Shown here: positions 37,408 to 46,947 of the stretch, in pieces
Position numbering within the stretch: position 1 is the first letter of the stretch
How the letters are laid out: every line of letters begins with the position of its first letter
Assembly: GCA_963573315.1 (NCBI GenBank)
Contig: OY752148.1
Location: 921,263-985,262 of the forward strand
DNA length: 64,000 bases
Source of the DNA: Entomortierella parvispora
Taxonomy: Eukaryota > Mortierellomycota > Mortierellomycetes > Mortierellales > Mortierellaceae
Direction: 5' to 3'
Notes under the pieces: generated by a model
The model's input: only the letters and a program-made list of their open reading frames with translations
Told to the model about the DNA's origin: nothing
Database searches by the model: none
Program-made: the position numbers and the translations under genes

Positions 37408-38735
37408 TTATTCAATTTTCTTGGATCTGTCGCGTGTCATGGATCCTTGTTGAGCGACCTTGCTCAAGAGATGACGCTGCAGGACATCAGCTTCCTTTTG
37501 GATATCAGTCATCATTCGGCTCCTCTCTGCCTTGTGAAAAGCGTCTAATGTAGTAAAGACCCTCTTAATGAGCAATCCAACATAAGGACAAGATATTGGC
37601 GAACTCCTTACCTACCCATCTTTTCGAGGTCCCATGACAGCGCCCTCTCTACCTCCTTTTGTTGCTCAAAGATATTTTCCAGAGCAGACAGGTTCACGGA
37701 AGAGTCTCTTTGGAAAGCGATATATTTCTCCTTTAGGCTTGACCACTCTGCTTGAATCTTGGCCCTCAAATCATCCTGCGCTCTCTTTGTTTCCTCCCAG
37801 TCGCGATATCTGGGATGATGGCCCAAGAAGACGATGAAACGTAGTCAGTACTCTAGGCCTTCATTATAGAGCAATTGATCCTGCCCCTTCCTTCTCGGGC
37901 ACTTTGACTTACGTTCGATCTATCTCAGCAGACAAGAGACGATCAAAAAGGGTTTGCCAATGTCGAAACCGCGACTGAGCAGAGGTTTCCAAGTCTTGAA
38001 GTAGATCTTCAGTTCTGGACGCCGTGAAATCTTCAAAAAAAAAAAAAAAAAAAAAAAGAGGGAAGCGCTTTTTGATGATCAACAAGAAGCGTTTTGCACA
38101 GACGTCTTTGTTCTCATTCATAGCCCTTTTACCTGTCATCATTTCCAAGTACTTTTGTCCACTATGTAGTAGAAACATGAGTATGTTGTTGACAAGGCAC
38201 ACAAAAGCATATTCTTCTATCTCGTTACTCCTGGGGGGGTTTGTTTACCTGATCTCCAGAGAATTCTTGGATCGAATGTCTATCCACCAGATCATAAATC
38301 CAGGATCACAACGTAAGCAAGCGGTAGCAGAGACTTTAAAGAACGTGTCTAACCACCATTAAATGCAATTTCCTCTTTCTTGTTTGTAACACGATTTTCC
38401 TTACCTTTTCTGCGACGAAAGCCAACAAGCTTCACGTCCATACGATCCTTGGAAGGCTGGTGATGAAAGTCATCGCTCCGCAGGGGCAGAGGGTTTTCAT
38501 TCCTCTCATGATAGATATTGGCAGGGCTGGATGTGGAAATGAGAGTTTCGAAACAGTTGTTTCCATGAGAGAAGCCGTCTAACCGTGAACCGAGAGTGAC
38601 GTTGGGTGCAGGGTGAAGAGAACTAGTTCCTGGGTAAAGAGAGGTGCGGCTTGATTCAAGGTTGCAGCATTCATGATCTTCCTGATCTGGAGGCGTGCGA
38701 ATACGTTGAGGGCGGGGATGATGGTGAAGCGCCAT
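37408..38735 (-). CDS. Coiled-coil protein of unknown function (279 aa)
   Basis: Six exons: 38405-38735, 38249-38279, 38133-38161, 37913-38030, 37616-37809 and 37408-37544; phases agree and the sum is 280 codons. Two exons are only 31 and 29 bp. The N-terminal 110 residues are polar and His/Ser/Pro-rich with a basic FRRRKDIRSK end; from about residue 120 the chain is almost wholly helical (SGQKYLEMM, EDLLQDLETSAQ, WEETKRAQDDLRAKIQAEW, then KAERSRMMTDIQKEADVLQ) and ends RSKKIE. The helical part is faintly like the Cor1/SYCP3-type chromosome-axis coiled coil in its spacing, but I cannot claim homology. The frame is open upstream to 38882; I chose the start at 38735 because the upstream part reads as a hydrophobic translation of a purine-rich leader. 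Confidence 0.62.
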
Positions 38736-39194
38736 GACTTTGTTGAACAGGCTTTGAGACGAGGAGACAAAGAAAGAAGAGAAGAAAGACCAAAGAAGAA
38801 AGAAAATAAAAAAGCTTGGACCGGTGTATATTTTGGTGGCGCGTCCTGGTTCTGTGATCACTCGAAAGGCCTCCAAAGCCAAAAATCTTGGTGCTCATTT
38901 TTGGTCCTCCCCACTACAGTTCTCTCGCGGCCTTCACCCTGTCACAGACTTCTGACCGCGGACGCTATCAGCCGCTCCCTCTCCAGCAATAAGCAGAAGA
39001 CCAACGTCGGCCACGATGATTGTGTTCAATGACCAACGTCAAATGCCAGCACTCGACAAATGAATGTTGGACCACATGGACAACCGCATGTCGAACATGG
39101 TCATTTCTTTCAGTCATTACTTCTCTCATTGCTATTGAGGGTTTCTTCTCTCTACCCCTTCATCGCTCCGTTTCCTCTTCCCTCATTCCCTAAT
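38736..39194. other. Intergenic region
   Basis: Leader and promoter of the coiled-coil gene, purine-rich on the plus strand at 38755-38815, followed by unassigned sequence. No gene is evident. Confidence 0.4.
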
Positions 39195-39907
39195 TCACAA
39201 GACACCAAAAACGCGACTAGTAGAAAAGGAGTCAGGAGTCAGGCAGCGTGCAACTGGCGATTTATTATTACTCCGCGAACAGGATGACTGGCTGTATATG
39301 CTATATATACCTATTAGAGGAGAAGAGCTCTCCTCCTTGCCTCCTTGTGGCCGTTTGGGACGAAGTCGACGCCAAACATGAAAAGAAGGATCAGCGCGTC
39401 CTTTGTTCCACAAAACAAAAAAATGAACAAGCCAGGCATATGGTGACTCAGCCACGAGCACAGCCCGTGATTCTGAATCGACAACGGCGAAATGATCTTG
39501 TTTTTCTCTTTTTCCAATCCAGCTCCATTCCCCCTCAAACCTCTTGAGCACACTCACTCACTCACCTTGACCTCTCCCAGTGATCTGAAGAGGAGTTTAG
39601 ACATGCATCTCCACATGACATCTGAACTGTTCCGCGCCTCAACTCAATGCATTAATTTTGTCCAGTTTCGCTCGTCAGGAATAAAAAATTGACCTTACCC
39701 TGATTGTGACGGGTATGTCCTCTGTCATGTGCCCGAGCGTGCTTCCATGCATATTTTGGAACGTTGTCACAAGGTATCTCTGCGATCGGTGGAATTGGAG
39801 CTCAAGATGGATTGGGTGCCACCCAGGATTCAGGAAGCCCAGCGTCTCGAGGACGGTTGAGGGATTAACGTGTTTCAATGAGAGGAAAGGTTGTATCGCA
39901 ACTCTAC
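39195..39907 (-). CDS. Possible spliced gene fragment of unknown product
   Basis: Three minus-strand segments are splice-coherent: about 39907-39699 (RVAIQPFLSLKHVNPSTV to EDIPVTIR, donor GTAAGG), 39584-39566 (a 19-bp exon, acceptor TTCAG, donor GTGAGT) and 39472-39195 (acceptor TTCAG, stop at 39195). Joined, they give roughly 165 residues with good composition in the first part and ESRAVLVAESPYAWLVHFF after the last splice. I found no start codon: the frame closes upstream at about 39908. I recognise no family. It may be the tail of a real gene with an unseen first exon, or a remnant. It lies just downstream of the split WD40 gene. Confidence 0.3.
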
Positions 39908-40795
39908 GACCTCACATCGGGTGCGTCTAAGTCCGCATGAGCGCTCGCAGATGCTTTAGAAGGTGGGATCAACGAGCTCTGATGCGGAGCAATGACCAGT
40001 ATGCAGCTGATATGCTGGATGCCAGGTTGCTGGATTTTTTTTTTTTTAGATGGTGATGAATTCGATAGTACACGATAGTAGAGTTCGGGTAGTCGACAAA
40101 GCAGTTTATATCGTAAAGCGATGTTGCTTAAATGAGCAATCCCTAAGTACACGAGAAATTGGCACTGTTAATAGCTGAACATCCCTCTTCAACAAAATCT
40201 CCCTCATAAACTTACCAGAACGCCATGCTGCTGTCACTATTTAGAGAGATCATGACATCTCTTGTTGGGTGGAATAGGGCCTGAACCAGTTTTGCACCAC
40301 CCAAAGACACGCTCTGGGTGGGCAAACCAGGATATCTCTTGCTCAAATACTCATTGTACGGGTTCAGAAGATAAGGCTCCTTTGCCTCTCGGTAGCCAGT
40401 GGGACGGTTACCCCGAACGATACTGGACCAACGGACATCCCAAATGTTGAGGATTCCCCCTATATCCTTGGTACCAGTGCAGAATAGGCCTCCATCGGTG
40501 TGCCAGGAAGGAATATTCAGCTTGGATATTTTGTCTCGCAGAGGATAACTCATCGTCTGAACAATCTGGTTCTTCACTCGGTGGTCACACAAAAGGTACT
40601 GCGCGGCGTCTTCTGATTGACTGTGTTTGTTGGAGAAATGGAGCGAGTCAGTCAACCGTCGTTTGTTCTCAAAACGTTAAAAGAGCTGAAACTTACACTA
40701 CCAGGTTGATGTTCGGATCTGTGGGGTTTTCAAGAATATGGAGGATCTCCCCTTTGGCTTGCACGAACCGAGATTTTACCAAGGCCTGGCCAGTG

Positions 40796-40800
40796 GTAAG
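40796..40800 (+). repeat. Target-site duplication, left
   Basis: GTAAG directly before the 5' LTR, repeated exactly at 46943-46947 after the 3' LTR. Five-bp duplications are usual for Ty3/gypsy elements. Confidence 0.95.
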
Positions 40801-40970
40801 TGTAACGTCCGGTGCAATACCGACGTATTTCTCCTGCCGTTTATTTCTAGTTAGAGAGAGTTGCGCTTGCGCGCCCCTTAAGTAGTGTGCGACAGTCATA
40901 TCAGGCTGTCGCTCTCTATCATTAAACAGCACCTTTCTTTCTTCCTGACGTACAGACCCCCGACATTTCA
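40801..40970 (+). repeat. 5' LTR of the chromovirus
   Basis: 170 bp, TG...CA ends, matching 46773-46942 without a difference that I can see. A CT-rich stretch with TTCCTGA (40942-40948) lies near its right end and is complementary to TCAGGAA at 40976-40982 just beyond the LTR. Confidence 0.95.
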
Positions 40971-41101
40971 TTTTTTCAGGAACTGTGATTGGCCGGTTTA
41001 CGAAACGTCACTCCCACCAACTTGAGAAAAATTTCACCACCATCTCATCGCCATTCCGCGGACCAACCACTCCATCATAATCTGGAAAGGAGAGCTTCAG
41101 G

Positions 41102-44100
41102 ATGCCGCCTAAACGAAAGACCACCGCGACGGCACCAATCTCGGAGACTGATGGCCAGCAGGCAGACAGTGCGGTCAATCAAGAAACTACCGACCAAAGA
41201 GACGACATCGACGAAGATACGGAAATGCACCAGGATGATGACACCACTGAAGACGACTCGCATGATGACGACATCAGTGACCGCCTCTCGAAAATCATGG
41301 AGGACATGGAGTTAGATGATCAGGCCCAATCCGAATCCGAGGACGAGGACGACTACGACGAGTCTGAGCAAGGACTACGCAGACAAGTCGAGAGCTATCG
41401 AGCCAAGGCGTCGCGTAAGTTATTCCTCATCACCCACCTCAACAACCGACACAGACAAGCGGTCAAGGCTGTCAAGGCACTTCGGCTCGGTTCGGCACGT
41501 GAAAAGGCTCAGCTCAAGATACTCGATGACACCAGGACCGAGATCCGAGGGGACATCCAAGTCCAAGTCCGGCTTCTCGAGGACAGTGGCCACGATGCCG
41601 AGCGAGCTCTCCGAGCAGCCTTCAAGGCCAATGCCGACGATCTCGAAGGGGACCGATCGACCTCGTCGTCTGAGGCTAAAATGACTGGCGCGGAACGGGC
41701 GGCGCTAACCATCGATGATTACGTCATCAAATGGGACCCGTCAGACCCAGTTCACGCAGCCATTAAGTCCATCTATAAGATCGACCATATCCCGGTGTTT
41801 AAAGGTACGAAAACTATTGATTTTTCTAAACTAAAACATGTCGAGTTAAAGAACCAGCCGATACTAGACATCGAGCGTGACACTCTCAGCACCGACAAGG
41901 ACCAAGCCTTACTCGAGATTGCTAAGAAAGTAGTCCGGTTCAAGGAGGACATCAAGCGCGCTTTACGACTGCATCTCACGGATGCATTGTTCGATAAGGT
42001 AGCATGGTCCTACCTTCCGATGTCCCTTGTCAAGATTGGGCTCGCCAAGGACTATGAGTCCGAGATCGCGAAAGTTCCCATTGATAAGAGGACCTGGAGC
42101 AAAGCCATCGAGGCCCTCCACAAGGCCATCCGGTTTGACTCGGTGAGCTCCAAAGTAGCCGACATCGTCACCAGGATGCGACCTGACCACGGGGAATCAA
42201 TTCGTGCGTTTTCCGACCGGATTTTGCCTCTCATGGAAGCAGCAGACATCCCGGACTCGGACTGCCAGTGGCTGATCAAACCACTAGGCTGCTATATCTC
42301 GGACGTGGGCAAACAAGCTACTCTGAAGAGGTATGGCGCGTTAGAAAATGTGACCTCAGTCAAGGCGTACCTCGAATTCCTCCATGAGACCCCTGGCGCG
42401 GTCGAGGGCAACAGAACTGACCATACGGCATGGTTCCTGTCCCAGTTTAAGGCCGACGTGGCCACATCGGGCTCCGGATCAGGTACAGCGACAAAGCACA
42501 ACCAAGGGCACCGACGAGACGAATCACAGCGAGGCCGATCTAAGTCGCAGTCGTCAACAAAGTCGGGCCGATCAAACACCTCGACTGGGTCAGCATCGGA
42601 CTGTTGGTATACCGATGCCTGCAAGAATGCAAGAACGCCACACAATTATAAGGACTGCTTCAAGCGTAAGGCCGACCAAGAGCAGAAGAAGAGTAATGGT
42701 AGCGGTCGCAAACGCTCTCGCTCACGATCACGCTCGCAGGACCGATCGCGTCGTGCTGGCGGTGGCAGACGCCAAGATCACCGCAGCCGCTACGGTAACA
42801 AGGACGATCGCCGAGGCGATGCTCAAGAGCACACTCAAACCAATCGTGGCTCCGATCGATCCTACGGACAGACACAGCATAAAGTAGTCGCAGCTTTTGA
42901 TCGACATGACGACATTCACATGCGTGAGGCTGATTCCATTAAAGAAGACAACCGTCAAAACTATCTACGTCCAAAGGACTTGAAGAAGGTCTATGAATTC
43001 AGGCAACCAAAACCAGGAGACAACCGACTCACGGTGCCCTGTATGATTAATGGTATAATGTGTACTGCTCTATTAGATCCCGGCGCCACAATATCACTCA
43101 TTAGTAGAGGGCTTGCTGAGGATGCAGACATCCGTTTTGGAGCCATACCGGACGAATTTGTAGCGCTAATCAAAACTGGAACGCAAGTCCCGGACTTCAC
43201 CACTTGCGATAGAGTACAGCTCATCTGCAACAAAAAGTCGCTGGAAGTTCACATGCATGTCATGGACTTCGACTACTTTGACGTACTCATAGGTATGGAC
43301 CTATTCTCGTTGTTAGGATTCACCATCGGCGGTATTCGTCTCCAGCAGCCGCGGAGAGAAGACTTCCTGTGGGTACCAACAGACGAGAAACCACCGATTG
43401 TTCCGTTAAAAACACCAGAAGTGGAATTGACACCCGAGTTCATAGCGGAGAAAGCTGAATTCATGAGGCAGTTGCAACCCTACCTGGACGAAAACGCCAA
43501 GATCGACCCATCATCTCACTGCACACTGCCATCGATGGTTGTAGAACTAAAAGTTGGACCCGATTGCAAAGTGCAAGAACGCCCACGGCAGTTCTATTCG
43601 CAGACAGAGAAAGACGAGGTTGACAAGACCGTGAAGCAATGGCTTAAAGACGGAGTGATAGTACCCGTAAAGGGACATTGCCCATATAATAGCACGCTCA
43701 CCATGGCAGCGAGACGAGACCTAGAAGGGAAGATTTTAAAGCACAGAGTATGCCTGGATCCGCGCACACTCAACAAGCAGTTGCTGGACACGGACCAATT
43801 TCCGCTCCCAAAGATCGCAGACTTGCATACCAAGGTCGCAGGCAAAGCCAGATACTCTACCTTTGACCTCTCTCAGGCTTATCATCGCATGAGAATTGCC
43901 GAGCTGAGTCAAATCCTGACCGCGTTTACATACGACAACCAGCAGTACAAGTTCGCTCGAGCACCATTTGGTTTGAAACCACTCACTAGCATCTTCCAAC
44001 GAGGAATGGCTGAGCTATTCGGAGACGCCGACTTTGCTGACAATTATGTCGATGATATTGTTGCCCATACAGACGAAACTGAAAGTCATCTGGAGCACTG

Positions 44101-46444
44101 CATCACGGTCGTAAAACGTCTAACCGAGGCCAAACTTATTATCAACCAGGAAAAGTGTAACTTTTACAGCACTGAAATATTGATGCTCGGCTACATCGTC
44201 AACCGACATGGCCGCATGATCAATCCGAAGAAAATTGCAAACATTTATTCTTGGGCATACCCCCGCAACAAGAAGATGGTCCAGAGGTATCTCGGTCTCT
44301 TCAATTATTTCCGCGAGTACATACCACTGTACAGTGTGCTAGCAGCACCTCTAGAAGCCTTACGGAACAAGAGGGGCACGTTTTCACTTTCCAAGGAAGA
44401 GAAACGCAGCTTTGACAAACTGAGACGATCAATCATTCTCGCTCCTTGTCTATGTTTCCCCGATTTCAGTCTACCATTCTATGTCGCGACTGACGCATCC
44501 GGAGTTGGCATCGGCGCAGTGCTCTACCAACTACCCAATGGAGACGAGTCGAAGATCAACTACATCTCATTCCAGGCCAGGGCGCTTCACAAAAGCGAGA
44601 AGAATTACCCAGCATACAAAAAGGAGTTACTTGGGATCGTTTTTGCACTCAATCGTTTTCATCAATACTTATGGGGACGAAAGTTCACCCTCTTCACTGA
44701 CCACCGTCCGCTAACCTACATACACGAGCAAAAGGAACTTCCTCAGATTGTTACGAACTGGAAGGAGACGATCTTTAATTACGATTTCGAGTGCATCTAC
44801 CGACCAGGCATACTGAACGTCCTACCGGATGCACTGTCCCGTGCATTTACCGAAGAGGACGACCCCACAAAAGAACGCGAAGACTACGACATGGACATGG
44901 TCCCTGACGGGCATCCATCTGTTGCCGCCGTCACCCGGGCCTTAAAAGCAGCAACCATCGACAGGGCCAACACATCACCAGAAGCATCCTCCGGGCCAGA
45001 TCTCAAGATTGGCACCAGGTTCGTAATGGATGAAGCGTACATGCAAGAATTCGTCTCTGATGATGTGTCCCACGAAGTTGTACTCCGAGAGGAAGAGCGA
45101 GAACTTATTCTCAGCCGTACCCATGAGTTTGGACATCCAGGTACGGGAGCCATGGTCAAAGCCATCCAGGCTACTGGTAAGACTTGGCCTAAGCTCAAAG
45201 AAGACTGCCTGAAATGGGTCAGTGGATGCACACAGTGCCAGTACTTCAACATCGCCCGAAAGGGTTACCATCCTCTCAGGCCCATCCATGCACGGCTACC
45301 CGGTGAGCATGTCGCCGTGGATCTTGCTGAATTCGATACCAGTACATCCGGCAACAAGTTTGTACTTGTGACCGTAGACATCTGTACCAGGTTTGTCTTC
45401 CTTGAACCTTTGCCGAATAAGGAAGCCCGGACAATCGCACAAGCATTGTTTAAGCTGTTCTGCGGCATCGGATTCCCAAAGATCGTTCAAAGTGATAACG
45501 GCTCTGAGTTCGTTAATTCACTGTGTAAGCTCATGAATCAAAAGTTGAAAATTGATCATAGACTGTCGACACCGTACCACCCAAGGTCGAACGGCGTGGC
45601 TGAACGCTTTGTGCGCACCATGAAAGACAACATCAAGAAACAACTTCAAGGACGGCGCGACCAATGGGATAACTATGTACCCATGGCGCAGCTACAGCTC
45701 AACACCAGGGCCGCCAGTCTCCACAACTCAACGCCGTTTTCATTGTTCTACGGTAGATCGTTTGCTACTCTCACGGATTTCTCCGCGGTTGAGTCCCATC
45801 TATTGACAGATGAGGAGAACGAACAGCGTCTAGAGTATCTCACGAAACTGGTATACCCTGCAATTTCGGATTACAGTACTGGGACTCAGACAGCTATGGC
45901 TTCGAAGTTCAATAGGACTCATCGATTGCGTGACTTCCAGCCTGGCACCTATGTCATGGCCAAGGAAGACGTACCTGGTAGCAAGATTGACGCCAAATAT
46001 CACGGCCCATACAAGGTTCTTTCCCGCTCAACACATGGCTCATACACTCTCCTCGATCCAATGTCTGAGAAACTGCCCCGTCAATATTCCCCGGAGCAGC
46101 TGAAGCAAGTCACCCAAGCGCTAGACGTGCAAAGTGCCGAGTCATATGAGATCGACATGATCCTTGACCATTCGCTCTCCAAGGAGGGGATGCTGTACAC
46201 TGTGCAGTGGAAAGGATATGACTCCTCACACAACCAGCAACTCAGCTATGACCAGTTTGACTCAAAGAACATCATCGACAAATACTGGAAGAGTAAGCGC
46301 ATGGACAATCCGCATGCAGCTAAAAGAATAATTCGTATCAGAGACAACAGGGAGAAGAAACTCCAAAAACAAGTACGAGACGAGCAAGCAAAAGCCCAGA
46401 GTTCTCAGGCCAACAAGAGCCGCAAAGCCAAAGTGAGGAATTAG
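41102..46444 (+). CDS. Gag-Pol polyprotein of the chromovirus (1780 aa)
   Basis: A single uninterrupted frame encodes all retrotransposon proteins. Gag covers roughly residues 1-600: an acidic N terminus, a helical capsid-like part and a zinc-knuckle-like cysteine motif (CWYTDAC...HNYKDC, about 501-519), followed by an Arg/Ser-rich basic stretch. The aspartic protease is marked by LLDPGATISLIS at about 656-667, with DPG where DSG or DTG is usual. Reverse transcriptase carries YVDD at 982-985, RNase H has DASGVGIGAVL from 1131, and integrase has the zinc site beginning HEFGH at about 1341 and the catalytic triad D1407, D1465, E1501 (D-x35-E). A chromodomain (YEIDMILDH...VQWKGYD, about 1682-1740) defines the chromovirus lineage and probably guides insertion to certain chromatin. 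No stops or frameshifts occur. Confidence 0.96.
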   Translation: MPPKRKTTATAPISETDGQQADSAVNQETTDQRDDIDEDTEMHQDDDTTEDDSHDDDISDRLSKIMEDMELDDQAQSESEDEDDYDESEQGLRRQVESYRAKASRKLFLITHLNNRHRQAVKAVKALRLGSAREKAQLKILDDTRTEIRGDIQVQVRLLEDSGHDAERALRAAFKANADDLEGDRSTSSSEAKMTGAERAALTIDDYVIKWDPSDPVHAAIKSIYKIDHIPVFKGTKTIDFSKLKHVELKNQPILDIERDTLSTDKDQALLEIAKKVVRFKEDIKRALRLHLTDALFDKVAWSYLPMSLVKIGLAKDYESEIAKVPIDKRTWSKAIEALHKAIRFDSVSSKVADIVTRMRPDHGESIRAFSDRILPLMEAADIPDSDCQWLIKPLGCYISDVGKQATLKRYGALENVTSVKAYLEFLHETPGAVEGNRTDHTAWFLSQFKADVATSGSGSGTATKHNQGHRRDESQRGRSKSQSSTKSGRSNTSTGSASDCWYTDACKNARTPHNYKDCFKRKADQEQKKSNGSGRKRSRSRSRSQDRSRRAGGGRRQDHRSRYGNKDDRRGDAQEHTQTNRGSDRSYGQTQHKVVAAFDRHDDIHMREADSIKEDNRQNYLRPKDLKKVYEFRQPKPGDNRLTVPCMINGIMCTALLDPGATISLISRGLAEDADIRFGAIPDEFVALIKTGTQVPDFTTCDRVQLICNKKSLEVHMHVMDFDYFDVLIGMDLFSLLGFTIGGIRLQQPRREDFLWVPTDEKPPIVPLKTPEVELTPEFIAEKAEFMRQLQPYLDENAKIDPSSHCTLPSMVVELKVGPDCKVQERPRQFYSQTEKDEVDKTVKQWLKDGVIVPVKGHCPYNSTLTMAARRDLEGKILKHRVCLDPRTLNKQLLDTDQFPLPKIADLHTKVAGKARYSTFDLSQAYHRMRIAELSQILTAFTYDNQQYKFARAPFGLKPLTSIFQRGMAELFGDADFADNYVDDIVAHTDETESHLEHCITVVKRLTEAKLIINQEKCNFYSTEILMLGYIVNRHGRMINPKKIANIYSWAYPRNKKMVQRYLGLFNYFREYIPLYSVLAAPLEALRNKRGTFSLSKEEKRSFDKLRRSIILAPCLCFPDFSLPFYVATDASGVGIGAVLYQLPNGDESKINYISFQARALHKSEKNYPAYKKELLGIVFALNRFHQYLWGRKFTLFTDHRPLTYIHEQKELPQIVTNWKETIFNYDFECIYRPGILNVLPDALSRAFTEEDDPTKEREDYDMDMVPDGHPSVAAVTRALKAATIDRANTSPEASSGPDLKIGTRFVMDEAYMQEFVSDDVSHEVVLREEERELILSRTHEFGHPGTGAMVKAIQATGKTWPKLKEDCLKWVSGCTQCQYFNIARKGYHPLRPIHARLPGEHVAVDLAEFDTSTSGNKFVLVTVDICTRFVFLEPLPNKEARTIAQALFKLFCGIGFPKIVQSDNGSEFVNSLCKLMNQKLKIDHRLSTPYHPRSNGVAERFVRTMKDNIKKQLQGRRDQWDNYVPMAQLQLNTRAASLHNSTPFSLFYGRSFATLTDFSAVESHLLTDEENEQRLEYLTKLVYPAISDYSTGTQTAMASKFNRTHRLRDFQPGTYVMAKEDVPGSKIDAKYHGPYKVLSRSTHGSYTLLDPMSEKLPRQYSPEQLKQVTQALDVQSAESYEIDMILDHSLSKEGMLYTVQWKGYDSSHNQQLSYDQFDSKNIIDKYWKSKRMDNPHAAKRIIRIRDNREKKLQKQVRDEQAKAQSSQANKSRKAKVRN

Positions 46445-46625
46445 TCAACCAGAGCCAAGAGGTTTTTAACGAGGTCAGCGTTTTCCTCTCACACAGACAG
46501 AGCACCAGATGCCAGATCACAGGGTTTTTTGGCCACCGGTCGTATTTTACACCCGTTAAAAGCTATAAAAGAGTTACACCTTCTCTATGCACAGCACAAG
46601 GAGTTCGCAATTATCTCGCAATTCA

Positions 46626-46733
46626 GAGGTTTTCCCGATTTTCCCTCACCTATCAATCCAAGAGGTTTTCTACATTTTATCCTCGTCAATCTATCAAGGG
46701 GTTTTCCACAGTTTTATCCCCGTAAAGTTAGCC
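46626..46733 (+). repeat. 36-bp tandem repeat in the 3' region of the chromovirus
   Basis: Three diverged copies of a unit starting GAGGTTTTCC or GGGGTTTTCC at about 46626, 46662 and 46698. It lies between the Gag-Pol stop and the polypurine tract; function is unknown. Confidence 0.6.
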
Positions 46734-46772
46734 ACTATTAGTTCTACCCGGTATCAATCTGGGGGGGGAGTT

Positions 46773-46942
46773 TGTAACGTCCGGTGCAATACCGACGTAT
46801 TTCTCCTGCCGTTTATTTCTAGTTAGAGAGAGTTGCGCTTGCGCGCCCCTTAAGTAGTGTGCGACAGTCATATCAGGCTGTCGCTCTCTATCATTAAACA
46901 GCACCTTTCTTTCTTCCTGACGTACAGACCCCCGACATTTCA
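46773..46942 (+). repeat. 3' LTR of the chromovirus
   Basis: 170 bp, same ends and apparently the same sequence as the 5' LTR. It is preceded by a polypurine tract and followed by the GTAAG target duplication. Confidence 0.95.
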
Positions 46943-46947
46943 GTAAG
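46943..46947 (+). repeat. Target-site duplication, right
   Basis: GTAAG, identical to 40796-40800. Reading the host gene across with one copy kept gives an unbroken exon. Confidence 0.95.

Larger units (their letters stand above)
40801..46942 (+). mobile_element. Complete Ty3/gypsy chromovirus (LTR retrotransposon), 6142 bp
   Basis: Bounded by two 170-bp LTRs that begin TGTAACG and end TTTCA and by a perfect GTAAG target duplication. Order: 5' LTR, 131-bp leader, one Gag-Pol frame, a 328-bp 3' region with a 36-bp tandem repeat, a polypurine tract (GGGGGGGGAG, 46761-46770), 3' LTR. I found no difference between the LTRs on direct reading, so the insertion is very young. It is inserted in the opposite direction to the host WD40 gene, inside its third coding exon. 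All catalytic motifs are intact, so the copy looks autonomous and possibly active. The leader lacks an obvious tRNA primer-binding site next to the LTR. Confidence 0.97.
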
